Of a stretch of DNA of 64,000 nt, positions 11,393 through 22,465 are shown in pieces. The position numbers and the translations under genes are program-made. Location: NCBI GenBank assembly GCA_019188255.1, contig JAETXT010000012.1, positions 744,001 through 808,000 of the forward strand, read 5' to 3'. Under the pieces are notes generated by a model. It worked only from the letters and a program-made list of their open reading frames with translations. It was not told the origin of the DNA and made no database searches. Position 1 is the stretch's first letter; every line of letters starts with the position of its first letter. This stretch comes from Verticillium longisporum. Its lineage: Eukaryota > Ascomycota > Sordariomycetes > Glomerellales > Plectosphaerellaceae.

Positions 11393-12082
11393 ATGTTTGC
11401 GGCACTGAACATCGCCGTGAGCTGCCCACTGCCTAATGAGATCTCTCTGCAAGAGGTCAAGACCTGGATTTACAGGCTCGGCGGGAGCTACCATGAGCAG
11501 GTTTACGAAACGACGCAAGTCTTATGTTCTACGGACCACCGAATTCGATATCTGCACCAGGATGCCTTCCGAGCCACGCAGCTGCGGGCGGCTGTCGTTT
11601 CTTTCGAATGGCTCCAAGGATCATATGACCAAGGCAAGTTTCTGCCCGTGTCACATTATCTTTTGAATACGCGGCGGAATCCAAAATATGCCCCGCTCAC
11701 AGGCTGTGTCATCGCCTTCACGAGCAGCTTTCCTTTGCCCAAAGGGAGTGAGAGCTACGACGGCGTGCGCAACGCCATTATCAGACTAGGTGGCACTCAC
11801 AGGACGGGCGTACGGCCAGATGTCTTGACGCATTTCTGCGTCACCGAAAAGGAACTCAATCGGCACGACTCGCTCGTCCAGCACGTCCTCATGCATGATC
11901 CACGACCCGACCGGGAGCCGCTCTGGATAGTCAGCCATCAGTGGTTGACCGAATGCCTGGAACGTCACGAACGGGTTGGAGAGAGCGATTTCACGTTTCC
12001 GAGCTGCAGTCATGGTGGGGGCATCCATGGCACCGGCGGCGAGGACAGCGAGGACGATGTGGACAGCGACGAGTCGATATGA
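11393..12082 (+). CDS. Double-BRCT protein D (intact, 229 aa)
   Basis: This frame is uninterrupted from MFAALNIAVSCPLPNEIS. BRCT 1 contains LQEVKTWIYRLGGSYHEQ, TTQVLCSTDH and VVSFEWLQGSYDQG. BRCT 2 contains LTGCVIAFTSSFPLP, NAIIRLGGTH, LTHFCVTEKE and VSHQWLTECLERH. A short tail rich in Gly, Asp, Glu and Ser follows. All the positions usually conserved in BRCT folds (the GG turn, the TH strand and the late Trp) are present in both copies, so this is the best reference member of the family in the window. The start is the ATG nearest the first BRCT strand. Confidence 0.85.
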   Translation: MFAALNIAVSCPLPNEISLQEVKTWIYRLGGSYHEQVYETTQVLCSTDHRIRYLHQDAFRATQLRAAVVSFEWLQGSYDQGKFLPVSHYLLNTRRNPKYAPLTGCVIAFTSSFPLPKGSESYDGVRNAIIRLGGTHRTGVRPDVLTHFCVTEKELNRHDSLVQHVLMHDPRPDREPLWIVSHQWLTECLERHERVGESDFTFPSCSHGGGIHGTGGEDSEDDVDSDESI

Positions 12083-12314
12083 CTAGGGAAAATAGATAGA
12101 GGTGGCTAGGAAAGAGAGATAGACATGACTGGGAAGGAGAGATGCTCGTCATAGCGCAAGAAGCCTCTTTTGGCCCCTTTTCCCAATGCGGTTGCCCCCG
12201 GTGACCATCTTGACTGTTTGTCGTTGTCTTGCCATCGTGTGGCCGTTCCCGTCGGACATATTGGCATGCCATGTGCAGCCGCCAGCAAGCTCTTGTAGTT
12301 CCGTGCAGACGCAC

Positions 12315-13205
12315 CTACGTCCGTGTGACCCGTCGTCTCGTGATGCTCCCACTCAACAACCTGACAGACTCATAATTTAACGGCTGACTTTTCCCGACAG
12401 CTAGCAGCAGAGCTTGTGCCATTTCAAAGCTGATGGCCAGCCTCTTTCCGCGAATCTCGTCCTGGCCGCAGAAAACGTTTTGATCTGCGCTCCAACACAG
12501 CCGGACAGCAAAGCTAGCGGTGCCGCCCGGGTGGACATCTATCCAGCTCAGTGTCCCGTGCGCTGTCTCTATGCTACTTCGGGGTTCAAACTCGATTCTT
12601 TCCGGGCTGGCGTCGGACACCCAGACCTGGCTTCTCCGCTGAGGTTTGAACACTAGCTCGATGTTGTTCCAGGTCCAGAGTATGCTTGGCGAGACAGACA
12701 TCGAGCGGGGTCAAGCCGGCGAAATCTACGCCTTGCTCCCAGCAGGCCCCTGCGACACCGTATCGTCGCATTCACCGCTGCGCAGGCAAATATCGCAAGC
12801 GTCGTTGCACGGGAAAATGTCGCACCCGTCGTTGCACAAGCAAACGCTACTGACAGAGATGCCACGTCGCCACACACCCCGTCTGGTATGAAGTCTGTGA
12901 GGCCGAAAGAAGTATCGGGGGATGAGGCTGTCCCATGGTCCATCATGCAGCTCCTGGACCGCGGACAATGTCGGATCTCCGTCATAACATGCCTCCGAGG
13001 CTTGCGTCACGTCTTCCTGGAAGATGTCTGGCGAAAGACAGCGTTGAGAAGGGTCGACGGCGTTACCAGCATCTCCAGTACCGTGCATATAAATCAAGGC
13101 TGCCGCGGCAAGTCGCACTGCCTCGGCGGCACATTGTCCAGATGGATTGGCGGCCGTGCCCATGTTCAGGGAGGCAGGATGGAGAGACGGCGATTGAGTA
13201 ACCAT
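12315..13205 (-). CDS. Hypothetical protein, exon structure unresolved
   Basis: Several minus-strand pieces look coding but lie in different frames. They are a start segment at 13205-12960 (MVTQSPSLHPASLNMG...), a piece with SFGLTDFIPDGVCGDVAS (12985-12800), and a C-terminal piece with NNIELVFKPQRRSQVWVSD and RLAISFEMAQALLLAVG (12701-12315). A C5 run on the coding strand near 12921 separates the first two, in the same style as other breaks in this window. No family was recognised. The C-terminal piece has alternating beta-strand-like sequence. Confidence 0.35.
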
Positions 13206-14321
13206 GTGGTGGAAGGACGTGGGAAAGGAGATGGATGGACCTAAGCCACCATAAAGGAAGGGCAGTGGAAGAGAGAAGAGTGATGTTGTGAGGCTCTTGG
13301 GCAGGGTATCATTGAGAGGCTCTTGTATTGGATCAATGTTTAGTAAAGCAGAGATGACCGACGCGATGAGGACGGTAGACTGGTGGAGCGTGTCCAGATT
13401 TATACCATCCGTTTCCCACTTGCCGTGGAGTTCCTCAACACACTCAAGGCATACGCATGAACGTGGAAAACAGGGAAGGTGTAGACGGCATGCAGTCTAG
13501 GCCCACCCTACAGGCTATGGCGTATCGCCTACCTGCGTGAGAGATCATCTGGCATCGCGTGAAGCGAGGGTGGGAGTCAAGGAGCACGAGACGCAAGCAC
13601 GGCATCTCCCAAGGCACCCGTGCGGAGTAGCCAGGCCGCGACCCGAATGATGATTCGAGGGTTGGTGTGATGTGGCCATGTTGTGACGTATCTCGGTAAG
13701 GAGCATCGTTCGGAAAGGAGAGGGAGGTGGCAGAGGCTCGGCGGCAGCACCGGTCGAGGCAGAAGTCGCGAGGCCGACTCGGATCATATCGGTCCAGCGC
13801 GACAGGCAAGAGGGCATGATCACTGTTGTGGTCTATTTCCTGTGGTCTATTTCCTGTGGTCTATTTCTTGTGGTCTATTGGTCTAGGCGGAGACAGAAGT
13901 GGCTTCACAAAGCCGGTGTCACAGAAGCGCGTCACAGTTCCCATGAGTTCCCCCTTTCCCACCCTTTCTACTTGCCACTCTTCCAACCACCCCCCAGTTA
14001 CCCCTTTGTGCCTGCATCCTTAGCCAATGAACGCCTCGTCCGTCTCACGGCCCGTGGGCGTACTCGTCCTGAGCGTACTCGTCGACGTACTCTTCCTGGA
14101 ACTCTGTAATCAACTCCCTGCTGTGCCACTATGTGTTGGCCAGCCATGGCTGCCAGCCAGCCCAGAGACTAAGTGGCGCATGTGTGTATATAAAGAAAGC
14201 CTGATTCCTCTTTTCAGTGTTTGGCTGCTGCCAGGATCGCTCACCGAGCTATCATTCCCTCTCAAGCTCTTCTTCACCCGCCCCATCTTCACCCACGAGC
14301 ACAACGCTAACGTTGTGGTCC
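13206..14321. other. Intergenic with promoter of the F-box/ankyrin gene
   Basis: The region carries a 14-bp minisatellite (13827-13882) and a good TATA box, TATATAAAG at 14187-14195, about 130 bases before the F-box gene start. No gene is supported. Confidence 0.5.
13827..13882. repeat. 14-bp minisatellite, nearly 4 copies
   Basis: The unit TGTGGTCTATTTCC occurs twice exactly, then once with a changed last base, then partially. It is not inside a supported gene. Confidence 0.9.
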
Positions 14322-15947
14322 ATGGCGCGGAAGACGCACATGGCATTCGCTACAACTGAAATGGCACCCACTGACTCCCGCAAGCTCACTTCCGACTGCA
14401 CGGCCGTTCAACATGGGCCTTTGTGTCGCCTCCCTCCCGAGCTCCTCAACGGTATCATCAGCCGCTGCGACCAAAAGTCCATCTCGGCGCTCCTACGAAG
14501 CTGCAAGCAACTGCTGCATGCCTATACTACTTGGTTGTATGCAAACAACGTTCAATATTCGCATGCATCGTCCATCATCTGGGCAGCGCGTTGCCAAGAA
14601 GACAATGTCACCATTTCGGTCCTGAACAAGGCCGTCGAGGCTGGCGCGAATTTACGGAAGCAATGTCAGATTTCCCTCAAGCCATTTGAACACCTACGCC
14701 TACCACAAATGGTCTACCGGGATTGCTTTCTCTCGGCGCAATCTCAACTGAGGGACATGTATCCTGAATCTGTTGCAGTCTCTTGCCTTGAACTTCTCGT
14801 CGAAGAGGGTCGAGATACCGTGGTTCTCCACTTGCTGCAGCATGGTTTTCATCCATACCATCTGCTGACGTCTCGCATCCTGAACCTCGTTTCCAGCACC
14901 CATGGCGCTTTGCCGCGTCTGACCGACATCAACCCCCTCCATGTGTCGGCGGCCATGAGCCTACAGAACGTGGCTGCCCTTTTGATTGGCCAGCATGGCG
15001 TTCACGTCGATAGCAGGGACAGCTGTGGCTACACGCCATTGTCGTACGCCATACGCTCGCCGTTCGCCGATGACGAGATGATATCCGAGCTGATCCTCTG
15101 CGGTGCCGACCTCAAGCAGGAGGTGCCACATGGCGGCATACAAGTGTCCATTCTGGAGTACGCCTGCCATGCCGGCCGGTTCTCCGCTGCTCTTCACATC
15201 CTCGCAGCGCTCGACTTGTCTGACGTGCCTGGTGCTTATGACCCAGCTCTTCAGGTCGTCATACCAATACCCTCCTTCAAAAGAAAAGGCCAGACTTCGC
15301 ATACCAAAAGAATTCTGGTCAACAAGCTCTTGGGACGTGGAGCGAACCCAAACGCTATCGTTCGTTCTTCCGGGGCCCCTCTCTTGACGCATCTGGTTCG
15401 GAACCATCCCAAGGCTGTCGACTATCTCCTGGCCCTGCCGGGCATCCTTGTTGATGCATTGGATGAAGGAGGCCTCACCGCCTTGGCCTGGGCTCTGACA
15501 TATACAGCGCACCCTACGAATGTGTATCTGAAAGTCGCTGCGTCTCTTCTAGCCCACCAAGCGACCTTGACGACAGCTGTGACAAAGTGGATATCGGACA
15601 GCACACGTACTATAAGCACCATGCGACACGTGAAACACGCACTCAAGAGAAACCCACGTATCCTAGATATCTACCAACTCATCTATGGCCATTGCATCAG
15701 GGTCTCCCCTTGGCAGCGCACCAATGCCCAGCATCAGTTTCTGGCCGAGGCACCCGAATGGATTGTACTTCTGATCTGCAGAAAGAAGAGAAAGGGATTA
15801 TGGACACGGAGAACGGCGGAAAGCATGGTGAACAAGTATTGTGATCTCGAGATAGTGCCTAGAGGCTCCGCGATGTCTCTCTCGGCTCCGGTGCAATATC
15901 TGGGACATTCCAACGACGAGGCGCCTACCCAGCTGCGGATACCATAG
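14322..15947 (+). CDS. F-box / ankyrin-repeat protein
   Basis: This is a single intact exon of about 541 residues from MARKTHMAF. An F-box-like segment (LCRLPPELLNGIISRCDQKS through LRSCKQLLHAY) sits near the N-terminus. Ankyrin-type repeats follow, recognisable as INPLHVSAAMSLQNVAALLI, GYTPLSYAIRS and LTALAWALTYTAHP, with further degenerate helices. Such proteins are usually substrate adaptors of SCF ubiquitin ligases: the F-box docks Skp1 and the repeats pick the target. An upstream in-frame extension to 14217 exists, but the TATA box at 14187 makes an mRNA start in that extension more likely, so I chose 14322. The target is unknown. Confidence 0.85.
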   Translation: MARKTHMAFATTEMAPTDSRKLTSDCTAVQHGPLCRLPPELLNGIISRCDQKSISALLRSCKQLLHAYTTWLYANNVQYSHASSIIWAARCQEDNVTISVLNKAVEAGANLRKQCQISLKPFEHLRLPQMVYRDCFLSAQSQLRDMYPESVAVSCLELLVEEGRDTVVLHLLQHGFHPYHLLTSRILNLVSSTHGALPRLTDINPLHVSAAMSLQNVAALLIGQHGVHVDSRDSCGYTPLSYAIRSPFADDEMISELILCGADLKQEVPHGGIQVSILEYACHAGRFSAALHILAALDLSDVPGAYDPALQVVIPIPSFKRKGQTSHTKRILVNKLLGRGANPNAIVRSSGAPLLTHLVRNHPKAVDYLLALPGILVDALDEGGLTALAWALTYTAHPTNVYLKVAASLLAHQATLTTAVTKWISDSTRTISTMRHVKHALKRNPRILDIYQLIYGHCIRVSPWQRTNAQHQFLAEAPEWIVLLICRKKRKGLWTRRTAESMVNKYCDLEIVPRGSAMSLSAPVQYLGHSNDEAPTQLRIP

Positions 15948-16703
15948 ACACTCCATCTGTCTTCCGGATTGTCTCTCTAGGTGGGGCCATATCGTGGCGA
16001 TTGGCCACATGCTTCTCCCCGACACACCGTCGATTGAATTCCTTGCCGCATTGGACGCAGATGAAGCGGGCCGCGGAGGGACGGTATATGAGGCTGGCAT
16101 CTCTGACAGTCCCCGCACCGCCCCGACTCTGGCCACGAGGGTTATGCTGGTCGATCGAGAGCAGACCAAGAGAAGGAGACCGGCCCGAAGACTGGTCAAG
16201 AGACCGATTGGAAGGGGGAGCCGGCCAGTGTGGCCACCAAAGGTGCCATGCTGTATCCAGGGAAGACCGCCCGAGAGCCGCGCTCGGGCGGGTGCGTGGC
16301 GCTGGACAGCCGTCCGAGGGCCTGCGGCAGCCAGACTCGACCTGTTGGCCATCGGCGCGCCAACCGGCACGATGAGGTTATCACTCGAGACGCGTCGTTC
16401 GAGCTGATCGATGATGGAGCGAAGCTGGTCTGCTTGCCAGCGGGCTCGAGCAAGGGTTGCGGGTCGACCATGGCGTCGATGGATGTACGATTCTGTCGCG
16501 CGGAGCATATACATGTGTTTGTGGACGGCGTGGCATACTGGGCACGGCGCCTGGTGAAAGCGTGCGGTCTGAATCAACTTGAGACGGCAAGGTCGGCGTT
16601 GGTGTTGTGCATGTGCACAAGGTTGGAGACGCTGCCGCCACTGCCAGTGGCGACACGTCCAGACGTCTTGATCGTAGAAACACATGGTGTTCGCCGCAGT
16701 CAT
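15798..16703 (-). CDS. Small Cys-rich fungal protein (MCFYDQ-type N-terminus)
   Basis: The N-terminal third is the convincing part: MCFYDQDVWTCRHWQWRQ, then CAHAQHQRRPCRLKLI and CPVCHAVHK, followed by a helix with WQADQLRSIIDQLERR. The spaced Cys pairs resemble a common filamentous-fungus family of unknown function that begins MCFYDQ...C..W and probably binds zinc. The start is the ATG ending at 16703 or the next one at 16685. The frame stays open to 15798, but the second half is low-complexity and overlaps the 3' end of the F-box gene. The true stop or an intron probably lies earlier, around 16300. Confidence 0.5.
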   Translation of the reverse strand: MTAANTMCFYDQDVWTCRHWQWRQRLQPCAHAQHQRRPCRLKLIQTARFHQAPCPVCHAVHKHMYMLRATESYIHRRHGRPATLARARWQADQLRSIIDQLERRVSSDNLIVPVGAPMANRSSLAAAGPRTAVQRHAPARARLSGGLPWIQHGTFGGHTGRLPLPIGLLTSLRAGLLLLVCSRSTSITLVARVGAVRGLSEMPASYTVPPRPASSASNAARNSIDGVSGRSMWPIATIWPHLERQSGRQMECLWYPQLGRRLVVGMSQILHRSRERHRGASRHYLEITILVHHAFRRSPCP

Positions 16704-16719
16704 ACAACGAGAAAGTAGG

Positions 16720-16782
16720 GCAAGCAAGTGAAAATGCAGGGCGAGCAAGTGAAAACGCAGGACAAGCAAGTGAAAACGCAGG
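16720..16782. repeat. About 21-bp tandem repeat, 3 copies
   Basis: Three imperfect copies of a CAAGCAAGTGAAAACGCAGG-like unit sit directly upstream of the Cys-rich gene, on its promoter side. Confidence 0.8.
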
Positions 16783-17467
16783 GAGCGAGGACACGCGGTG
16801 ATGCGAGGACCTGTCCGGAACGGCCATCACGGATGGCATCACGGATGGCCAACAGTGCCAAGCTTAACGGCCGGGTCATGGCAGCGCCGATGGCAGCTTC
16901 AAACGCGGCCTTGTCGGCAGCGCCTCAGTGGCACGCGCCCTCTTACCAGGAGCCCGGCGGCTATGCACGACTCCGGGTGGGGCTGCCAGCAGTGCCTCGA
17001 CCAGGAGCCTCAGCGGCTTTGTATGCGGCTTGGTCGGGGCTGCCAGCAGCGCCTACATGACAGGCGCTCCGCTACCAGGAGCCGAGCCGACTGATATGCG
17101 GTTCGGGGCCACCAGCAGCCGCTCTCTCCACGCTCCGGGTTGCCAGCAGCCCCTGTTAAGCGCCCGCCGTCGAGAGGGCGCCCGGCCATCCCGAACCAAT
17201 GCCTGGCGCTGGCTACTAGTAACAGGAATGGCTCACTACCAGCAGCCGCTGGCTCGAAAGCGAACTCCTTCAAGATCAGAAGACGGGTCACGCGAGTCAC
17301 AGGTGGGCGGGCGGTGCGTTGGCAAGTACAAGGCCATAATTAATCGTCCGTCTACGGAATCCGACACAACCGCCTCACGTATCCTCACGTATCCCACGGA
17401 AAAGCACACATCGCCTTTGGTGTCGTAGGCGCTGCTGGCTCACACGCCTTGCTCGGTCAGCATGCGG
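16783..17467. other. GC-rich degenerate repeat region, no gene called
   Basis: Between about 16920 and 17240 the phrase around GCCAGCAG...CTACCAGGAGCC returns several times in diverged form. It looks like an old minisatellite. Open frames here are products of high GC. Confidence 0.4.
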
Positions 17468-17803
17468 TCACACACAGAACGAGATGACGGGCGGACAGAC
17501 CTCCTGGTCGCGCTTCTTCGCCGCGGCCAGCTCGGTAGCCAAGCGGCGGATCTCCTCTTGGAGACCGTCGATGTAGGCCGTGGATGCCACGCGCAACTCT
17601 TCATATTCCTGCTGCCAGTACGTGATGACGCCGCGCAGGTTTTCGCACAGATAGCGGTAGTCCGGCTTATACAGCGGATGCGGCTCGTCCCACCGGCGTA
17701 GGGACAGGCGCACGCCCGGGGACAGAGGCGCGCCCGGGGATGGAGGCACGCCCGGGAACGAAAGCACGCCCGTGGACAAATCTCGGACACGTGGGTCGCC
17801 CAT
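17468..17803 (-). CDS. Small coiled-coil protein (111 aa), hypothetical
   Basis: The ATG ending at 17803 follows a TATAAAG element at about 17888-17894 on the same strand at a sensible distance, which supports the start. The protein has a Pro/Gly repeat segment (FPGVPPSPGAPLSPGV) encoded by a short tandem repeat. It then has YKPDYRYLCENLRGVITYW and an amphipathic helix EEIRRLATELAAAKKRDQE likely to form a coiled coil. No family was recognised. Confidence 0.5.
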   Translation of the reverse strand: MGDPRVRDLSTGVLSFPGVPPSPGAPLSPGVRLSLRRWDEPHPLYKPDYRYLCENLRGVITYWQQEYEELRVASTAYIDGLQEEIRRLATELAAAKKRDQEVCPPVISFCV

Positions 17804-18456
17804 GGCAGGATGAGATGAAATGCTGCGAGAACGAGAAGGCGAAGATGCCGAAGCGAGCTCTGGACACCGCCCGCTTGATGCCGCCTGCTTTATAGCCATG
17901 GCCAACCCGCCGCGGCCCCCGCACATCGCACATCGCACGCCGCACGCCGGCCTGCACATTCTGCTCCGGCGATAGACAGTCCCCGTCCAGGCCCGGGCGG
18001 CTACGCAGTCGACCCACCAGGCATGCCGGACCTACTGCAGTGGCGTCCTTGCGTGCGTATGCGCCTGCTCGACAGCTCGGCGCTCGTCCGGGTTATCGGC
18101 GATTACGTGCTGGGCACGTAAGCGACGGCGAGGGGTAGATGGTTCATGCGACGCTGCAATCGAGGACCGACCGACCGACGACCAACGCGCCAATCCCAGG
18201 TCGAGCCTGACCCCACCTGGCCTCCACCTCCTCTGCAGCCAAGACAGTCTATTGTCCTGGCGTCACTTAGCGTGCCATGTCCTCGGGAATCGGACGGGCT
18301 AGGCACGAACAGGCATGAAAGTCAGGCACAACCGGGCAAAGCCAGGCACAGGCAAAGCCAGGCACAAAGGCAAAGCCAGGCACACAGGCAAAGCCAGGAA
18401 CTACCGGGCACGAGCTTGCTGAGCCATCCTTCAGCTGACGATAATACACGGCAACG
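17804..18456. other. Intergenic with an 18-20 bp repeat cluster
   Basis: An imperfect tandem repeat around GCAAAGCCAGGCACA occupies about 18322-18398. No gene is supported. Confidence 0.5.
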
Positions 18457-19091
18457 TCATGACATGGAAAACAGGTCCGGAGAAGTATTGAAACTATCTG
18501 ACACTAACGCACAGCGCATCACACCCACCCTCGCGCAACGCCAACAGCCAATCACTCCTGCGAGGTCATGGATAGAGGCGTCAGCATGCCACTGTCCAGT
18601 GCCTCCAGCGTGGACGGTGCCACCATCGGCTCCTCCGTCGATGGAATGTCCTATTGCCGCATAAGCTTCGCTCGCCTGACCTGCGCCATTGTGCCACAAC
18701 ACGTACTCGACGATCGACGTTTGCGTCGGCCAGTCTCTTCACCAGTGTGTCCAGCCGATGCAGCGTCTGCAGGATGGCCATCAACGGGTCACGATGGGCA
18801 TGTGGCCCGGGTGGGAAGAACTGCGAGGTTCCGCCCCCGGAGTATTGTCTCCGCATCCCTCAAGTCTCTCAAGACGAAGAAGTTGGAAGCCAGACGGACA
18901 GATACAGCGAGGGTCTCGCGTGCCGTTGGACGGCCGGAGCGACGGCAGATGAGCCATGTGGAAGGGAAGGCGAGGAGGGGGAAGAGGAGGAGGGCGAGCA
19001 GTGCGAGAAAATGGGCAGGAGAGGGCGAAAGGTGGGCAGGAGGGCGGAAGATGGGCAGGAGAGGACGAGGAAGCCAAAGACAGTGATACAA
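18457..19091 (-). other. Possible minus-strand gene, unresolved
   Basis: Fragments such as DPLMAILQTLHRLDTLVKRL and LEGCGDNTPGAEPRSS read like protein, but they lie in different frames without clear splice sites. I flag the stretch as possibly coding only. Confidence 0.2.
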
Positions 19092-19241
19092 TCAGGCGGG
19101 AGATAGCTGCGTAGAACGCTAGATACAGTCACAACGCTACAGTCGCTAGGATAGAAAGCTGGCCACGCTGGGTCGACATCTTATATAGTTTGACAACGGT
19201 GCAATGGCAGTTCGATGACAATGGCCTGCCGTCAGTCGCAC

Positions 19242-20575
19242 TCACGTCCTCGCGGAGCAGCTGGCCGTCACGGTCTGGACGACGGTCATGGTCGACACCA
19301 GCGTCGACACAACCGTGGCGACCACAGTCAGACCCGTAGATGGCACGACCTTGGACGCCATGCTGACCTGGAAGAGCGACGACGACGACGACGACGCCGC
19401 CGGGGGCACGCTCGCTTGCGCGCCGGGTGTGGTCTGTCCGTCTAGGGGCGCGCCAGCCGATGGCGTCGATGCGCCCGCCGGAGCTTGCCCGGTTCTGGTC
19501 GACGTGTGGCTCGCTGTTGGTGATGCCTGCAACCCTGTGGAGGATGTCGCCGACGCCAGCGATCCCGACCCCGACAACATCGCCCCCGTTGGTGGCGCGC
19601 CGTCTGACTCGGGCGCCGATCCTTCCGTGCTCGTCCTGGTCATTGCGCTGCTTGAGCCGGGTGTGCTGCCTGAGCCTGGCGCGCTGCTTGAGCCAGGTGT
19701 GCTGCCTGAGCCTGGCACGCTGCTCGAGCCAGGTGCGCTGCTCAACGCGACGCGAAAGTCGGTCGTCGTCTGCGTCACCAGCGTCGGCACCGTCGAGACA
19801 AACGTCGTCGACGACCGCACGATTGTCGCCAGCGTACTCCGTGTCACCACCGACTCCGACACGCACCCAATCCGGCCGACATTCACCAGTGGCAGGTGGG
19901 GGTCGCCGCGGCCTCCGGCGATCGTGGCGTGAGAGCACGTTGGCGGTAATCCCGCGCATTGCCTAGAAACCTGTTAGCGCGGATGTCTGTCGCGTCGCCT
20001 GTCCTGGTCGCCTGTCCTGGTCGCCTGTCCTGGTCGCCTGTCCTGGGCGCCCGTCTCGTCGCCCGTCTCGTCCGTCGGGCGCGATCGCTCAGGCGTGACC
20101 AGTTGGGCATGCAGGTGCGCCATCCTACCATGTAATGTGTGCATCGCCGCTGGGCGCCCCTGTCGGCACCACAAAGCTGGCGACCCTGCGACCTGAGCAG
20201 GGAATGGCCTCGAAGGCATAGCTGACGGGGAGGAAGTCCGGATTGTCGAACTGGAGGGTGGCCCCGCACCGTCGATCCAGCGCGTCCTCCACACTAGAAG
20301 CTGCGGTTAGCAACAGCAACAGACCATGCCACCCACACCACGACCACGCCCTACGAGCGAGCAGCATTGCGCCAACGGCCACACCAACAGCATCACTCGC
20401 TGCGAGCCGCATCACACCCGGCAACGCTCCACGCGAACGGACCAACGTACTCGGCAGACACCACCGACCGACCGGCCTCGAGGGCGACGACAGGACTTGA
20501 CATGCAGATGCAGGGGCCGTCGTGCAGGGCCAGCACGCCGGCGTGCACGAGAGGGAAAAGGAGGAGGAACTTCAT
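19242..20575 (-). CDS. Secreted Ser/Thr-rich cell-surface-type protein
   Basis: Exon 1 starts at the ATG ending at 20575 with a clear signal peptide (MKFLLLFPLVHAGVLA) followed by HDGPCICM. A further exon, about 20125-20287, contains VEDALDRRCGATLQF and VSYAFEAIPCSG, giving a Cys pattern reminiscent of fungal extracellular membrane proteins. The last exon (about 19242-19886) is Ser/Thr/Pro/Gly-rich, with alternating SSAPGSSSVPGS-type repeats and a poly-Ser run. It then has a weakly hydrophobic stretch (VVATVVSTLVSTMTVVQTV) and ends soon after. The protein is expected to be heavily O-glycosylated and exported. Exact splice sites are not settled. A 13-bp repeat lies in the presumed intron. Confidence 0.55.
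19995..20046. repeat. 13-bp minisatellite, 4 copies
   Basis: TCGCCTGTCCTGG is repeated four times. It lies between coding segments of the secreted-protein gene, probably in an intron. Confidence 0.9.
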
Positions 20576-21394
20576 CGTCTTGGTGGCTGTGGGGGCGTCG
20601 GTCTTGGACACTGGGTTATCACGCTGCCTTGCGCGTTATGACCGGTTATGAGAAGTGGGAGCATGTCGTGCGCCGCCACGACAGGCGACGGTCGCCCTGC
20701 GAGCTAAATAGCGAGGGCAACAGGCGGCCGTCCCATGTTGCATGTTCGTTGTCGGTCATAAGCCAGAGTTGATCATGGGCGAGGCATGTCCCACCATGGA
20801 TCCGGGACGCAGGCTGCCAATAGCCGGACGTCAATTGCTGGACGTCGGTTGTCAGATGGCAATTGTCAGACGTCAAAGGTGAGATCGCGCACCGTCGGTT
20901 CCACTGCTGATAACAAAACAAGGTTTGCACTATGACCCATCTCACATCTCAGGGCATGGGTCGCTGAACTTTCACGCACGATTGGTCAAGACGCCCCACG
21001 TTGACCATCACGGCCTGATGATCAACGAAGCAAGACCGACACTGCAACCCTGACGTTACGAGCGGTTATGTTCCTGTCGGGGTGATCGTCCCGCAAGACA
21101 ACACACTGCAGAGCAGACCACTTCCGATGCAGCTAAAGGCAACAGGCTTTCGATAACGTTGGCACCGATCATGTCTAGGACATGTATCATAAGACGTGGT
21201 GCCCCCGGGACGGGAGGGTTTTTGGGCTCACTCGCGATTTGCTGCCCTCAGCACATTGGATCTTGCAAATGCATTGCTGGACTCTTGACTTGCGACTTGC
21301 CGGCGAGTCCTTCTTGCTCACTCTTTCTTGTTCACGAACATCTTCCGATAGTCCATACTACACACTAGTGATTTTTTCAAGCTTGTACTGCAAC
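20576..21394. other. Intergenic, divergent promoter region
   Basis: The region separates the secreted-protein gene (minus) from the PAQR gene (plus). Short imperfect direct repeats of GACGTC/TCAGACGTC type occur around 20828-20877. No gene was seen. Confidence 0.35.
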
Positions 21395-22465
21395 ATGGAA
21401 ATTCAACACGAAAGGACTCGGTTCGAGACGGATACGCCAGCCCTGCACCCTGTCCGTAAGTGTTGTAAATCCTATCGACTTCGTCCCGCATCGCCTACAC
21501 GACGAGCTCACTGTTCAATACACGCTTAGCAGAGGCCAGCTTTTCGGCCACAACACTGCACAGGGACAACAGCTTCATTCTCTCGGGCTATCGGTAGTGT
21601 GCCCTCAATGCCCGAATATGAGACGCGACGTTAATCGACCGCATAGTGATGTGTCGTTTTCGTACTGGCAATGTTTGCAAAGTACACTTGAACTCCACAA
21701 TGAAACAGGTGCGGTAGCTTCATACTAGATGCGATGAACATCGCCTCTCTGACCAGTGACAAAGTCAACATTTGGTCGCATGCCCTGGGATCGCTGTGGT
21801 TTCTTCATCAATTTTTCGATGATTGTATCAAAGACGACACCACTGCTCTGTTGACCTCCGATAGGTTTGCCATCGGCATGTTTGACATGTCAGTGGCTTT
21901 ATGCTTCTTCTTCTCTGCAGCCTTTCATACGTTCAGTAACCACAGCCGCAGTGTTTACAGACTTAGCAACCAGATGGATCACTTAGGTATCGTCTTGTTA
22001 ATGTGGGGAACTGGACTTTCTGGCGCCCATTTTGTCTTTCGATGCCAGCGGACTGCATACACGGTCCATCTGACTCTTATGTCGGCCTCCGCCGTGCTGA
22101 GCGGCCTAGCTACGCTACGACCTGCTTTTCGTGAGACGGGGGACCAACAACCGCGTGTTCTTGTCTATACATGTTTCGGTATCGGTCTCTTTGCGCCGGT
22201 GCTCCACGGCTTGTATGCATTCGGGCTTGCGGAGCTCGACGAGAGAATGGGTCTTAGATCGTTTCTTGGCTTGGCGTTGCTCAACTCAATAGGGGCCTCG
22301 CTGTATCTCTACAAAGCACCAGAGCGGTGGTTGCCTGGCAGGTGTGACCTTGCCGGGCAGGGCCATAACTGGATGCACGGGTTCGTGCTTGCTGGAGTAT
22401 GGATGCGGTGTAACGGTCTAGTTCAGCTGGCGATCCCGAGAAGCGCAAGACAGGAGGTTCTATGA
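21395..22465 (+). CDS. PAQR (adiponectin-receptor/hemolysin III family) membrane protein
   Basis: Three exons can be placed cleanly: 21395-21455, 21530-21593 and 21709-22465. The introns have GTAAGT...TAG and GTAGTG...CAG borders, and the result is 293 residues. Splicing restores the family signature leading into the membrane core: DNSFILSGYR, CGSFILDA, then VNIWSHALGS. The metal-site motifs are present: SAAFHTFSNHS near the second membrane helix and GQGHNWMHG near the last. Seven hydrophobic segments are visible. Family members (yeast Izh proteins) affect sterol, lipid and zinc homeostasis and have ceramidase-like metal sites. This is one of the few fully intact genes here. Confidence 0.92.
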
